64,000 nucleotides of DNA from Macrothele yani (taxonomy: Eukaryota > Arthropoda > Arachnida > Araneae > Macrothelidae), in NCBI GenBank assembly GCA_039090855.1, contig CM077006.1, positions 53,081,336-53,145,335 on the forward strand, written 5' to 3'. Both the position numbers and the translations under genes were made by a program. The notes beneath the pieces are model-generated. The model worked only from the letters and a program-made list of their open reading frames with translations, did no database searches and was not told where the DNA came from. Below, piece after piece: positions 10,078 to 20,939 of the stretch; position 1 is the first letter of the stretch; each line of letters opens with the position of its first letter.

Positions 10078-11659
10078 TGTTGAAAAACGGCGTTTGGGGA
10101 TGCTCTTCAGAGACGGTAGTGCCACGGGCCGCAACACCTCGTCAACATGGCGCCGTGCCGTCAATGTACCCGTAATGTGTACCAGCGCTGATAGTACCCC
10201 ACAAATTGATAACACCTTGCCGGGCCGTGTGGCACTCCACAATGGCGGAAGAATCCGCCCGTTGGCCACGTCGCCTCCAGACTCTTACACGGCGATCATT
10301 CGTGGCGAGACAGAACCGCGATTCGTCGCTGAACACCACGCTGCTCCATTCGGCATCCCGTGCAACTCTGGAGCGGCACCACGCCAAGCGGTGACGACGA
10401 TGGCTCGCTGTTAAGGATAGCCTTCGCAACGGACGGCTGGACAGTAAACCAGGCGTAGCCAATCAACGCGAGACACTGTCCGTGTCGATATCGGACCATC
10501 CAAGCCTCCCCGTACACTCCACAAAATGGTGCCCGTTGTGGCCTGTGCATCCGCTACGGCATGACGTCAGATGCGAAGATCGGTGCGCCTGGAAGTCCGT
10601 CTCTATTCTCCGGTCCCTCTACGACGTTAAATGGATCCTTCCTGGGACTGCTGTCTCCAAATGCGATCGACGGTTGTGTCATCACGTTGCGTTTCTTCTG
10701 CAATACCACGCCAGGACCACCCAGCGGTACGAAGGCCTACGATGACACCTCTCGTGAACTCATCCGTTTGACGAAATCGCGTACGACGGCGTCTTAACGA
10801 CTTGGCACCCTTTGTTCGTTCTCCAGACACGGCTACAGCAGAACCACTCACATCCTGCGGCCGTGACGACGTCTCGATTGATTGCCCCACGGGCTGGTTG
10901 TTCGCTTATATCCTACGCACCGTTCGTGCGATTGGCCTGCAAATGCAATTATTTGCGTAACTTGTACGTGTGCACCCAACCTGCAATTTGCATGGCGCTG
11001 CGATCACGTCTTCGTGACGTGGCATTTTCTCTTTCAGGCAGTGTAATTAGTATGTTGCCTAACTTTCGTGAGAATGATACTGCACTGGACTCTGGGTTCC
11101 TATATCTACAGTTGAAGACTGCTTTTCTTTAAGATCAGTATTACCATTCTTTAATAAATGGGCGATTTAAGTTAGAGCTATTCGTTCGTGGAGATTTTTG
11201 GAGACGGAGGAAAATGCAGTTCGGACGGGCGGTCAGCGCTTTAGGCCAAAGTTTGAAAGTTGGTCGTAAGAGACGTGCTGAGAGGGACTTTTTGAGATGA
11301 AGGAAAATGACGTTTTTAACAGGAAGTTGGTGACTGAAAGTGAGAGAGAGAGAGAAAGGAAGGCAGATGCGAATTTCGGAGGAGACAAAAGCGACTTCGT
11401 AGTGAGCGATGGGTTTGCCTCCTCGGGGCGCTCAGTGGTAACAATGGCACACACAACAGCAACTAGGACTCTGTGAATCTTGGAGAGGTGCAAGCTAGTT
11501 CTGTGTGATATTGGAGAAAAGACCCCCAACTCACTGGGTTTTGTTCCAGAATCCTTCGGTTGAATGACCAACTGGAACCCTCAGCTGTGGGCTAATCCCC
11601 CACACTGATGTACTCACCTGATTAAAAAGACAAAAAGAAATATTAAGAATGACTCAAGT

Positions 11660-12610
11660 GTGGGATATTGTGGACCTACCACACTTGAGAAGGACGGTCC
11701 ACCACGGAATCGACCTGGACTTTCTAAACGGCGTATGAGAAAGATATCTCGGCTGAGGGAATGTAAGATTGGTGTATGGAATACTAGAGGTATAAATGGC
11801 AAGATGAGTGAGGTGATTGAGGAGATGAATACGTATAGACTGGATGTGCTGTGTGTAAGTGAAACCAAAAAGAAGGAAATTGGGGTAGAAGAAGTGAATG
11901 GCACTGTGAGTGTGTGGTCTGGAGTATTGGATAATATGAGAGGACAGGCTGGTGTAGGTGTGATTTTAAGTGAAAAGATGAAGAACAACTTGATTCACTA
12001 TGGTTGCATAAGTGAGAGAATTCTCTGGATTCGTTTGAAAGTGAAACTTCAGAGAATTGTAATTGTTGTAGTGTATGATCCTTGTGACTCGGAACCTTCT
12101 GATAAGAAAGAAGATTTCTGGAATGAGCTAAAAGCTGTTCTGAGCCAGTTTGGTGCTAAAGAAAAAGTTATAATAGCAGGGGATTTCAATGCTAGAGTAG
12201 GTGTGCAGAATGCAATTTCTGACAATGTTCTGTGTAAGTTTAATGATCTTTGTGTGAATGATAATGGTGAAAGATTAATTGAACTCTGCATTGAGAATGG
12301 TTTGTGTGTATCTAATACATTTTTCAACCACAAGTATATACACACATATACTTGGGAAAGTCGTACTCTTGGTCAAAAGAGTGTGATAGATTTTGTTGTT
12401 TACGATCAGCGTTTGAAACACTTAGTTGTTGACACCCGTGTGATGAGAGGTGCGGATGTTGGTTCTGATCATTACTTGGTAGTGTCACGAGTGAAACTTA
12501 ATGTTGGTTGGAGGAAAAGGAATAGGAAGAGACACAGGATAGAAAAATTAAGGTTGATAGGCTCCTTGAAGATAATCAGCGGTATTCTGACTTACTCAGA
12601 GAACGACTGA
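11660..12610 (+). pseudogene. LINE endonuclease domain, unit 1
   Basis: The frame reads KIGVWNTRGING, CVSETKKKE, IIAGDFNARVG, SVIDFVVYD and GADVGSDHYLVV, which are the conserved motifs of APE-like endonucleases that nick target DNA for LINE insertion. The first in-frame ATG is near 11730, so the true start is uncertain. The endonuclease itself is uninterrupted here, unlike unit 2. The frame is lost just downstream (near 12545, RIEKLRLIGS instead of the continuous linker of unit 2), ending at 12610. Confidence 0.85.
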
Positions 12611-14035
12611 AGGATCTGAAATCTTGTGAGAGGGATGTAGAAAAGAAGTGGGAATGTTTTAAGAACTGTGTTGTCACTGCTGCTAAAGAGGTCTGTGGCA
12701 CCACAATAGTGGGTAACAATAGAGGTGATGCTTGGTGGAATAGTGAGATTGATGAGGCAGTAAAGAGAAAGAAGGAAGCCTATTCGGGGATGTTGCAAGG
12801 TAGAGTCTCTGTGGATGAATATCGCTGTAAGAAGCATGAAGCTGCTAAGCTGGCTCACCACAGTAAGGCAAAACATAGGAAGGAGAAAGTGGAAAGGCAT
12901 GAACTGGCTTTTTGGAAAGATAGAAAGTCCTTCTGGAAGTACATGAGACTCAGGAAAAATAGTGGAAACAAAGTTGTAAGTTGTGTGAAGAATGAGATTG
13001 GGGAAATGATATGAGAGCCCAATGAGTTAAGTGACAGATGGGGTGAATACTTCTGTGAGTTATTAGATCAGGAGAGCAAAAATGATTCTGAGACAGATGC
13101 AGATGATGTCACAATGAGGGATGAAAGCACAGGAGGAATCTCAAGAGAAGAAGTGTGTAAAGCTCTAAAATCTCTTCAGAATGGTAAGGCTCCAGGAGTT
13201 GATGGCATAACTGCAGAGATGTTGAAGTATGGTGGTGACTCTATAATTGACTGGTTAACCGAAATTTGCCAGTTGTGCTGGGAGTTAGGAATGGTCCCTC
13301 GGGATTGGAAGGATGCTATTATTGTTTCCTTGTATAAGGGAAAAGGTGATCAGACTGAATGCAAGAACTATCGTGGTATTAGCCTACTGAGTCTGCCAGG
13401 GAAATTGTTTGATATGGTTGTTATTGAAAAAGTACGGGTCTTACATCATTGAAAGTGTGGGATGTTCAGAGTGGTTTTATGCCTGGTAAAGGCTGCACTA
13501 ACCAGATTTTTGAATTACGCATGATGATTGAAAAGTATCTGGCTGTTGGGAAGAAAGTTTTTACTGCCTTAATAGATTTAGAGAAAGCTTACGACCGAGT
13601 GAATAGGACACTTTTGTGGAAGGTATTGAATGAATATGGTGTTACTGTAAAGCTGGTTAATAGTGTAAAAGCCATGTATGCTGGTAGTAGAGCTTGTGTA
13701 CGAGTGAATATTGTTTTATCGAAATGGTTTTCCATTGGTGCAGGAGTTAGACAAGGTTGTGTAATGTCACCATGGCTGTTTAATATATTTATGGACGCAT
13801 GCATGCGCGAGGCCAAAATAGATAGTAGCGGCTTATGTCTTGGTGATATCCGTGTGTGCAGATTGCTGTACGCTGATGACACTGTCCTGTTGGCAGAGAG
13901 CAAAAGTGAGTTGCAGAGTATGTTGACTCGGATGCACGAAGTTTGCATGAAATTCAAACTGAGTGTAAATAAGGGAAAAACCAAAGTTATGGTGTTTGAG
14001 AAAGGAATGGGTAGCACTGAATGTAATGTAAGTAT
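12611..14035 (+). pseudogene. LINE linker and reverse transcriptase, unit 1
   Basis: Linker (from about 12709) and RT domain: GKAPGVDGITAEML, KNYRGISLL, DVQSGFMPGKG, LIDLEKAYDRVNR, GVRQGCVMSPWLFNIF and LLYADDTVLLAES, where the aspartates bind catalytic metal. Lesions: TGA at about 13012 (TGG in unit 2) and a frame break near 13450 after RVLHH that is shared with unit 2 and so predates the duplication. The domain is cut at 14035 by a solo LTR. Confidence 0.85.
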
Positions 14036-14669
14036 TGTAACGTATACTCTATATTCACTTTCCTTTTGATTTTACTATCTCTGGTTATTTTATTTTTCTA
14101 TGTAAATTATCTTCTTACTGAACGAAATATTATTTCACCCGCTGAATGAGATCTGGCAATGAGTGTAAGTCATGACGTGGTGGTAGCTAGTATATATAGG
14201 CGCGTTCATCGATAGCGGAGGAGAGATTTTGTTGTTATAAGGAGAGATTTTGTTGTTATACTAGAGGAGAGAGTTTCGTTCTATGTGATTAGTGATTCCT
14301 CATTATTGTGAAACAAGTTGTGTGTGTGTGCTTTGGATGATCAAGCGTACCGAATAAAAAAGCTTGTAGTAAGTACGTCTTTCTCAATTCATAGTTTTTG
14401 TCAGACCTCTGTCTGGCTGTTAGGTTTATATCATTAGTTTATTACCATTAACAACCAGCGTTAAGACTTTATTCATGTTCTTAATTAACTAGTAACAACA
14501 ACCATTTGAATTCACTATTTGAAGCTTAGTACAAGTATATCATTCAGTAGCAGAAGCATTATACTTAAGCTCAGTAGGAAAGCTTCATTATTATCATTTG
14601 CTAGCTGGTAGGAAGAGCTTATTCATTATAATTAGCTTAGCGGAAAGCAAAATAAAGCTAATTCATTAT
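14036..14669 (+). mobile_element. Solo LTR inside the LINE, unit 1
   Basis: A 634-bp segment beginning TGTAACG interrupts the RT frame and is flanked by a 5-bp duplication, AGTAT (14031-14035 and 14670-14674). Removing it restores the reading ECNVSINSTVIDKV. It contains a TATATATAGG promoter-like motif (about 14191) and an AATAAA (about 14355). Tandem GGAGAGATTTTGTTGTTATA copies lie between them. The start fits an LTR; the end, CATTAT, is less canonical. The same copy is at 43259-43892. Confidence 0.75.
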
Positions 14670-15033
14670 AGTATAAATAGCACTGTGATTGACAAGGTGA
14701 GTGAGTTTGTGTATTTAGGAAGCATGTTTGACAGAGAGAACAAGTTCGATGGTGAAATCAGTAGGCGAGTGAATTCTTCTTTGAAAGTCATAGCTGCTCT
14801 GGGAGATTTTCACAGGAATGATGGGTTCTCTAGAGAGTCCCGCATGGCTGTGTATGAAACAGTAATTGTTCCTACTCTGATGTATGGCAGTGAAACCTGG
14901 ATACTGCAGAAGAAACATAGGAGTCGTTTGTGTGCTGGCGAAATGCGTTTCTTACGTGGGGTTTGTGGCAAGACACGATCTGATTGTGTGAGGAATGAAG
15001 ATTATAACGAAGTGAATTTCTCCGTCATGTCTA

Positions 15034-15105
15034 GTCTACGCCGGGAATCGAACCCGAGTCCGCTTATTCCGGAACAAGTCGCTCTACCAACTGAGTTACG
15101 CAGAC
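15034..15105 (-). repeat. tRNA-like sequence in TRIM LTR (left)
   Basis: On the minus strand: a GTCTGCG/CGTAGAC acceptor pairing, an A box TAGCTCAGTTGG (one change in this copy), a D-stem GCTC/GAGC and a perfect B box GGTTCGATTCC. The anticodon arm is poor (stem CTTGT/ATAAG with a 6-nt loop TCCGGA), so it is probably not a working tRNA. Confidence 0.65.
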
Positions 15106-15455
15106 GTTTATTCTGAGTCCTATCAGCTTTTATGTCGTGTGCGTCCTGCTGGCAGGTACGTCACATCTCCCCCCCGAAAGAGGGCCAGGGGCATGGCCCA
15201 CGGGTCAGCCGTGACCATGAATCGTTGCAGGCAGCCATCCGCTGTAGAACGTGCACTTGAGAACTCCCAGTCAATCTGGTGTGTGGAATGCAACGTCACA
15301 CACATTTATTTTTCGAAGCGCTGGAGAAGGGATTCTCTGATTTTTCCTATCTCGCGGTGTGGAAATAACATCACACCATTGCGAGATTTTGAACGGCCGG
15401 GTCATCCGGAAGTTCGGGCGCCATTATAACGAACTAAATTTCTCCGTCATTTCTA

Positions 15456-15527
15456 GTCTACGCCGGGAATCGAACCCGAGTCCGCTTATTCCGGAACAAG
15501 TCGCTCTACCAACTGAGCTACGCAGAC
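15456..15527 (-). repeat. tRNA-like sequence in TRIM LTR (right)
   Basis: The matching copy in the other terminal repeat, with intact A box TAGCTCAGTTGG and B box GGTTCGATTCC on the minus strand. It has the same shortened anticodon loop as its partner. Confidence 0.65.
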
Positions 15528-15990
15528 GTTTATTCTGATTCCTATCTGCCTTTATGTCGTGTGCGTCCTGCTGGCAGGTACGTCACAAGATGTATTGCAG
15601 TTGTGTGATGTGAAGCAAAATGTTGTTAGCAAGGTGGAGACCAATATGCTTCGGTGGTTTGGCCATGTTGAAAGAATGAGTGATGAAATGCTTACTAAGA
15701 AAATGTTTTCAGCCCAAGTGGCAGGAAGGAAAGGCAGAGGAAGGCCAAGGAAGACATGGGTGGATCAGATTCAGGAGTGTCTGCATGAGAAAAAGATTAT
15801 GATTATGAAGTATAAAAGATCTTGTGTACGGCGTGTAATGGATATCAGTGAAGCACGAGTTGTATGTCAAGATCGCTGTAAATGGCGAAGTTTGATACGA
15901 CAACAATAAGTAAAAATATCTGGAAGTTTGTATTTCTTTTAGGAGCTAATTTCTGAATTTCAGAGAATAGCTTAGTGATATGTATGTATG

Positions 15991-16328
15991 TATGTACAAA
16001 AGCGACTTAATTTTTGAGAAGGGGGGAGATTGTCTCCAAGCGCATACGGAAAGATATTAAAGAAGCGAGCAGTTAAGGGACCCTAGGCTTGAGGCCAGCA
16101 AAGAACTCACTTCGATGATCGCCGGAGGTCCGGATTTACTTCGAATTAAACAAATTCACAGAAATAAAGATTTGATGTCAGTAACAAAATCGCTTTTACT
16201 CAAGTATGACATATTTATGACGTCTGCGGTGTTCTTAGAACCCTGCGATATTCTGATTTAATAAAACATCGGTACAAGAAATAAAGAGCCAAAACAGCAC
16301 TGTGACAATGCAGCATATGCGCGCGCGC

Positions 16329-16374
<46 letters not shown>
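15991..16374 (+). repeat. Spacer ending in a (GC)n(GT)n microsatellite
   Basis: 15991-16318 shows no gene and may include LINE 3' sequence. A GC then GT dinucleotide run occupies about 16319-16374. In unit 2 it is about 97 bp long. Apparent frames of Thr-His or Val-Cys here are microsatellite artefacts. Confidence 0.8.
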
Positions 16375-16375
<1 letters not shown>

Positions 16376-16403
16376 CATACATACGTACATAAATACATAT
16401 ATA

Positions 16404-17859
16404 CTCATCGTCAAAAAAAATAGAAAAAATAGTTGCATCCAGAAGAAAGCAACTGACAGGAATGAAACGTGTTGGGTATTCTTGCATCGTGAGACATGCA
16501 AATGATTCAAGAATCACGCTCGGCTGCGCATGTGACGCAAGAAACGAGGGGTCGTAGCGCTGTGCCTGACCGGCTATATAAGGTCGTCCCGTTGCGCGTG
16601 CTTGCCATTCTGACTCTCGCTGTTGTGACTCACGCTGTTGTGTTGGTTGCATCCTTTGAAAGTGAAGTAGGCCTCGGATAACAGTTCGGAAGCAATTCGA
16701 GCAGTTGGAGGAGTTCGAGAGTGGCCACATCATCGGGCTCCGAGAAGCGGGATAGTTTTATCGCCGAATTGACCGCCATACCGGTCTTACGGATATCACC
16801 ATAGCACGCTATTGGCGGCACTGAATAGAACAAAGCACGCGACAGCGACAGAAAGGGTCTGGGAGACCTAGACGAACCACGGAAAGAGAGGAGCGACGGG
16901 TTGTCCGACATTCGCGGAGTGACCCAACAGCCATGATTGCGGGTATTTCGCGAGCAGTGGTGAGCTCACTTCATCGACCGATTAGTGCCAGCACCATTGG
17001 CAGACGGCTGCACGATGTGGGACTACACGGACACAGACCATTAAGACGGCTGCCCTTAACAACAGTGCATCGTCGCCGAAGAATGCAATGGTGTCCTGCC
17101 AGACTCTCATGGAGCCACGTAGAATGGCAGCGGGTGATATTCAGTGACGAGTCCCGGTTTTGTCTTGGAGGAGACGACCACCGAATCCGTGTGTGGATGC
17201 ACTGTGGGCATCGCCAGGACGAACGGTTTCTTGTCGAGCGTCACACGTCCAGAAGGCCTAGTGTCATGGTGTGTGGTGCAATTGCCTGCTATGCCAGATC
17301 GCCTTTGGTGTTCATTACAGGCACTTTGACAGCACAACGTTACGTTATTGAGGTCCTGCAACCAGTGGCCCTACCTCTTCTGAACGCTCTCTCCTGTGCT
17401 ATTTTCCTACAGGACAACTCACGTCCCCATACTGCTGCTATCTCGAGAGCTTGCCTTCAAGGCACTGACACTCTGCCATGGCCAGCGGCATCGCCAGACC
17501 TATCGCCGATTGAAAATGTGTGGGATGCTATTAGACGCGCTATCCACACTCTACCCCTACCGCACAATCTGCAGCAACTGCATGAGAAGATTGATGCTGC
17601 GTGGGATGGCGTATTGCAGGACACCATTAAGAACCTGTACAACTCCATGCTGAGACGTCTGGCATGCTGTGTGAGCAAACACGGCTGCCCGACGCCATAC
17701 TGAGAAATACTACTTACTGGCGTGTAGCTCAAATAATATTGTCCATATCAGTATCAATATTTACTCATGTATTGTTCTTCGTAGCCTTTACCTTCCTCCA
17801 GAACAGAATTGCAATCCGACACGTCCTTCTGGGTGCAACTATTGTTTTGACGATGAGTG
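16404..17859 (+). mobile_element. Tc1-like element C, unit 1
   Basis: Inverted terminal repeats: left CTCATCGTCAAAA then TAGTTGCATCCAGAAG, right the inverse ending GACGATGAGTG at 17859, in a TA context. Length about 1.46 kb. A TATA motif (TATATAAGG, 16575-16583) precedes the gene. The left terminus has lost two bases relative to unit 2, where it begins CAGTCATCG. Confidence 0.85.
16674..17703 (+). pseudogene. Tc1-C transposase, unit 1
   Basis: DDE transposase. The start ATG seen in unit 3 is AGG here, and TAG and TGA stops interrupt the HTH region (near 16755 and 16822). From 16933 a 256-codon frame is open to 17703. It contains VIFSDESRF (first Asp), IFLQDNSRPH (second Asp) and SPDLSPIENVWD (third acidic residue), ending CPTPY. 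The catalytic block is intact but the N-terminal half is not. Confidence 0.85.
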
Positions 17860-17929
17860 TATATATACACTGAATTGCCAAAAGTCATGGGATGCAATAT
17901 GCAAATTTTTAACTGACGCTGTCGTCGTA

Positions 17930-19474
17930 CTGGCGTGCAAAAATTAAGGACGAGACGGTTTTTCGAATGTAACGTCGTGCAGAAGTGCTCCACATCGACT
18001 CAGATCATACCATAAGATCCCCAAGATGTAAGAATATATGACAAGTGAGCAAAACCGTCCAAACAAGGAATCCAAAGGATACAAAGGCACTTTATTGAAA
18101 AGGTAGCTTCGAACACAACTGGACAGAAGACAGAAACGTCCATGTGACAGGCGGCTGCGAAGGAAAATCCAGTCTTCAGTAGGGGATATGGTCACCCTTG
18201 ACTGAGTTACAGGATTTACAACGTCTGTCCATGCTGAGCACGAGGTTGTCAAGGAGGTGTTGATGCATCGCGGCCCATTCCTCTTGTTGCGCCAATCGCA
18301 GCTGCGGAATCGTTGCTGGCGTCTGGTGACGTGCTGCCAAGAGTCTCCCGAGAAGGTCCCATACGTGTTCGATTGGATTTAGGTCCGGGGACCTTGCGGG
18401 CCATGCCATGCGTTTAACATCTTCACTCTCCAACAGCTCTGCGACAGCCACTGTACGAAGAGGTGTAGCGTTGTCGTCCATGAAGAGGAATTCAAGACCC
18501 ACAGCACCTCTAAACATACGCACGGGAGGCAGGAGAACCTCGGTACAATACAGACACCAGTGACTGAACCTCCTTGGAAGATGTGGAGGTCAGTACGGCT
18601 ACCAAGCATGAAACCGCTATAAACGAGAACTCCGCCACCTCCAAGCCGGTCCTTTCGATGATGTTGGAGGTGTGATTGAGTGTTCCCTGCTCCCTCCAGA
18701 TGTGTATACGTCCAGAATCGCTCGTCAGACTAAATCGGCTCTCATCCGTAAAGAGAACTCGATCCGATTGCTGATGTGTCCAGTTCTTGTGTTCCTGGCA
18801 CCACAGAAACCGCCGTCTCCGATAAGCAGGCGTTAATGGCACACACCGTACTGGTCGTCGTTCAAATAGACCACCTTTGTGCAGGCTCCAGGCCACAGTA
18901 AAACGCGATAACGGACGTCCAGTTGTCTGTTACATGTGCCTTGCGATTTTTCCCGCTGTCTGCCGTCTGTGTCTTCTCGCCTGTAGGAAAATATACCGGT
19001 CGTCCGCCGCCGTGGTTGCTCGTGGATGACCGATGCTAAACTCTCGGACAGCTGTTCCTGTCGTTTGAAAAGCTCTCCAAGCTCGTGAAACGATGCTGTG
19101 AGCGATCCCAAACTCCTCGGCCACACTAGTCACTTCGACCTATTTCCAACTTCCCAATGACGCGACTTCGGGTAAAGTCATCCAGATGTCGTCTACTGGA
19201 TTGCCTGTTGGCCACATCACACGGTGGCAGCAACTCGACGTCGTTCAAACCGATGTACACCGTGCAATAGCTTTCACCGAATTGCTGAGCGTACACCGCC
19301 CTTGTGCTTTATACCCTTCCGACACTCCCCCCTACGTCATGCTGCGTATTTGCGCAGCATGCCCTACCGTACCGGACCCTAGTCTATCTCCTGAGTGGTC
19401 TTTCGCTCCGTTCTGCCTGCTCTTTCCGCTGTTATGCTAATTTCTCCTCTTCGTCCTTCATTTTTGCACACCAG
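17930..19474 (-). mobile_element. Tc1-like element D, unit 1
   Basis: Terminal repeats CTGGCGTGCAAAAATTAAGG (left) and the inverse ending TTTTTGCACACCAG (right, 19474), each next to TA. Length 1545 bp. It is inserted in the leader of F, 4 bp from element E. Confidence 0.85.
18176..19133 (-). pseudogene. Tc1-D transposase, unit 1
   Basis: The minus strand reads VAEEFGIAHSIVSRAW (HTH), LFTDESRF (first Asp), FLFMDDNATP (second Asp) and SPDLNPIEHVWDLLG (third acidic residue), ending KGDHIPY. Frameshifts near 18550-18900 and a stop after IARHM break it. The family is a Tc1-type DDE transposase. Confidence 0.82.
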
Positions 19475-19478
19475 TATA

Positions 19479-20894
19479 CACTGACGGAAAAAAAATCCCA
19501 ACACCACGAAAAAAAGTTGTAGAGGAATGAAATGGTAACATATTAAACCGATTAAGGTTTCAAGATCACAGCTTAATGTAAGCGCGAGAAGAGCCATTTT
19601 AAATGTGAATTGTTTGTACATTAATAACCAGTGCAACCGCCAGAATGTTCAATGAAAGCACGCAAACGTTCATGCATTATGTCGTACAGGTGCTGGATGT
19701 CAGTTTGTGGGATGGAGTTCCATGCCTCTTGCACTTAGTCGGTCAATACAGGCACGGTTAATGCTAGTTGGGGGTGGCGCTGGAGTTGTCGTGCAATGAT
19801 GTCCCATACGTGCTCGATTGGTGAAAGATCTGGTGATCTAGCAGGCCACGGCAACATGTCGACACTCTGTAGAGCATGTTGGGTTACAACAGCTGTATGC
19901 GGGCGAGCGTTATCCTGTTGGAAAGCACCCCTGGAATGCTGTTCATGAATGGCAGCACAACAGGTTGAATCACCAGACCGACGTACAGCTGTGCCGTCAG
20001 TGTGCGTGGGATAACCACGAGAGTGCTCCTGCTGTCATAGGAAATTGCTTCCCAGACCATAACTCCAGGTGTAGGTCCAGTGGGCCTCGTCCGTAGACAG
20101 GTTGGTTACAGGCGCTCACCTGGCCCTCCTTCTAACCAACACACGGCCATCACTGGCACCCAGACAGAACCGGCTTTCATCAGAAAACACAACAGATCAC
20201 CACTCCGTTATCCAATGAGCCCTAGCTTGACACCACTGACGTTGCAAACGGCAGTGGTTTGGAGTAAGTGGAATGCACGCTACAGGGCGTCTGGCTCGGA
20301 TCTGTCCTTCAAGTAACCGATTTGTAACAGTTCGTTGTGTTACTGTGGTGGCAACTGCAGCTCGAATTGCTGCCGAATACGCGGTACGATGCGCCACGGC
20401 CATACGCCGTTCATGGCGGTCTTCCCTCTCAGTAGTGGTCTTCCCTCTCAGTAGGCCGGCCGGAACCTGGTCTTCTTGAGGAAGTACATTCCCTTGACCA
20501 CCGCTGCCAACAATCATGCACAGTGGCTACATTCCTGCCAAGTCGTTCTGCAATATTGCGGAAAGAAAATCCACCTTCTCCTAGCCCTATTACACGACCT
20601 CGTTCAAACTCCGTGAGCTGTTGACAATGGCTTCTTCGTCTTCTTCAAGGCATTCTTGACTAACATCAACACACTACGTCGAATCTCAACGATAACTAAC
20701 GCTTACGAACGTTACAGCGCGTATTTACAGCAAACCTGCTTTGCGTGTTCCGAGGGTGCCAATAGCGCCACACGTATGCGCCGCTAGCGAAATTTGCATA
20801 GACGTCATCTTACAGATGTACTCTCACCGCCTACCAACTGTCGTTTATCTAACACAACCCCTTCTTGGTGTTGGGATTTTTTTTTCAATCAGTG
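19479..20894 (-). mobile_element. Tc1-like element E, unit 1
   Basis: Terminal repeats CACTGACGGAAAAAAAATCC and the inverse ending GATTTTTTTTTCAATCAGTG at 20894, both flanked by TA. The bases between D and E are TATA, one target TA for each element. Length 1416 bp. Confidence 0.87.
19630..20640 (-). pseudogene. Tc1-E transposase, unit 1
   Basis: The minus strand reads TEFERGRVIGLGEGG and RNIAERLGRNV (HTH), GNVLPQEDQVPAGLL, RPVACIPLTPNHC, then further catalytic blocks that are clearer in unit 2. Stops and shifts (for example after AHWITEW near 20197) break it in unit 1. Confidence 0.78.
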
Positions 20895-20939
20895 TATAAA
20901 GGCTTCAACGCACACCATGATTATTTTTATGTGTTGCGA

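Larger units (their letters stand above)
7784..11043 (-). mobile_element. Tc1-like element A/B, split by a nested insertion
   Basis: The left terminus CACTGTCTGACAGAGAAAAT (7784) and the right terminus (inverted, ending at 11043, GCATTTTCTCTTTCAGGCAG then TG) are inverted repeats flanked by TA. The minus strand encodes the N-terminal HTH region (about 10827-10630: RTRFRQTDEFTRGVIVGL) and the first catalytic block (VVFSDESRF, about 10350). FQQDN follows at about 10080. Then comes an insert at 8180-10066, and the transposase resumes at about 8150 with WPARSPDLSPIEHLWD (third acidic residue). Several frameshifts show the gene is dead. Without the insert the element would be about 1.37 kb, normal for Tc1. 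Confidence 0.8.
15003..15587 (-). mobile_element. TRIM (miniature LTR element) with tRNA-like sequence in its LTRs, unit 1
   Basis: Two 163-bp direct repeats (15003-15165 and 15425-15587) flank 259 bp. The insert is bounded by AGAT (14999-15002 and 15588-15591). Read on the minus strand the LTR begins TGTGACGTACC and contains AATAAA. Just inside the 5' LTR is TGGCGCCCGAAC (15412-15423), a tRNA-Lys-type primer binding site. CGGGGGGGAGA (15166-15176) abuts the 3' LTR as a polypurine tract. There are no coding genes. Each LTR holds a 72-nt tRNA-like sequence. Confidence 0.8.
14670..15909 (+). pseudogene. LINE C-terminal region, unit 1 (interrupted)
   Basis: After the solo LTR the frame continues with VSEFVYLGSMFDRENKF and TLMYGSETW to 15002. 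A TRIM follows, and the frame then continues from 15588 with MLRWFGHVERMSDEML, KGRGRPRKTW and a stop at 15909. This is the post-RT region typical of RTE-type elements. Confidence 0.8.
11190..15990 (+). mobile_element. RTE-like non-LTR retrotransposon (LINE), unit 1
   Basis: One strand carries an AP-like endonuclease, a reverse transcriptase with YADD and a C-terminal GRPRKTW segment in the order typical of RTE-type LINEs, ending near a short TATG tandem (about 15978). The 5' boundary is approximate. The coding region is interrupted by a solo LTR (14036-14669) and a TRIM (15003-15587), both shared with unit 2, plus private lesions. The spacer 11044-11189 before it shows no feature. Confidence 0.85.

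Noticed and set aside
10013..10414. Plus-strand frame of 133 codons
   Set aside because: It is the antisense of the Tc1-A/B transposase, which matches the family on the minus strand.
14029..14680. Spliceosomal intron in the LINE, beginning GTAAGT
   Set aside because: The segment has a 5-bp duplication at its borders and LTR-type motifs; an inserted LTR explains it better.
15034..15527. Functional tRNA genes
   Set aside because: The anticodon stem-loop is one base short and both copies sit at matching places in LTRs, so they are parts of a mobile element.
16215..16733. Minus-strand frame with a His-Thr repeat, and plus-strand Val-Cys frames
   Set aside because: Low-complexity reading of the (GT)n microsatellite.
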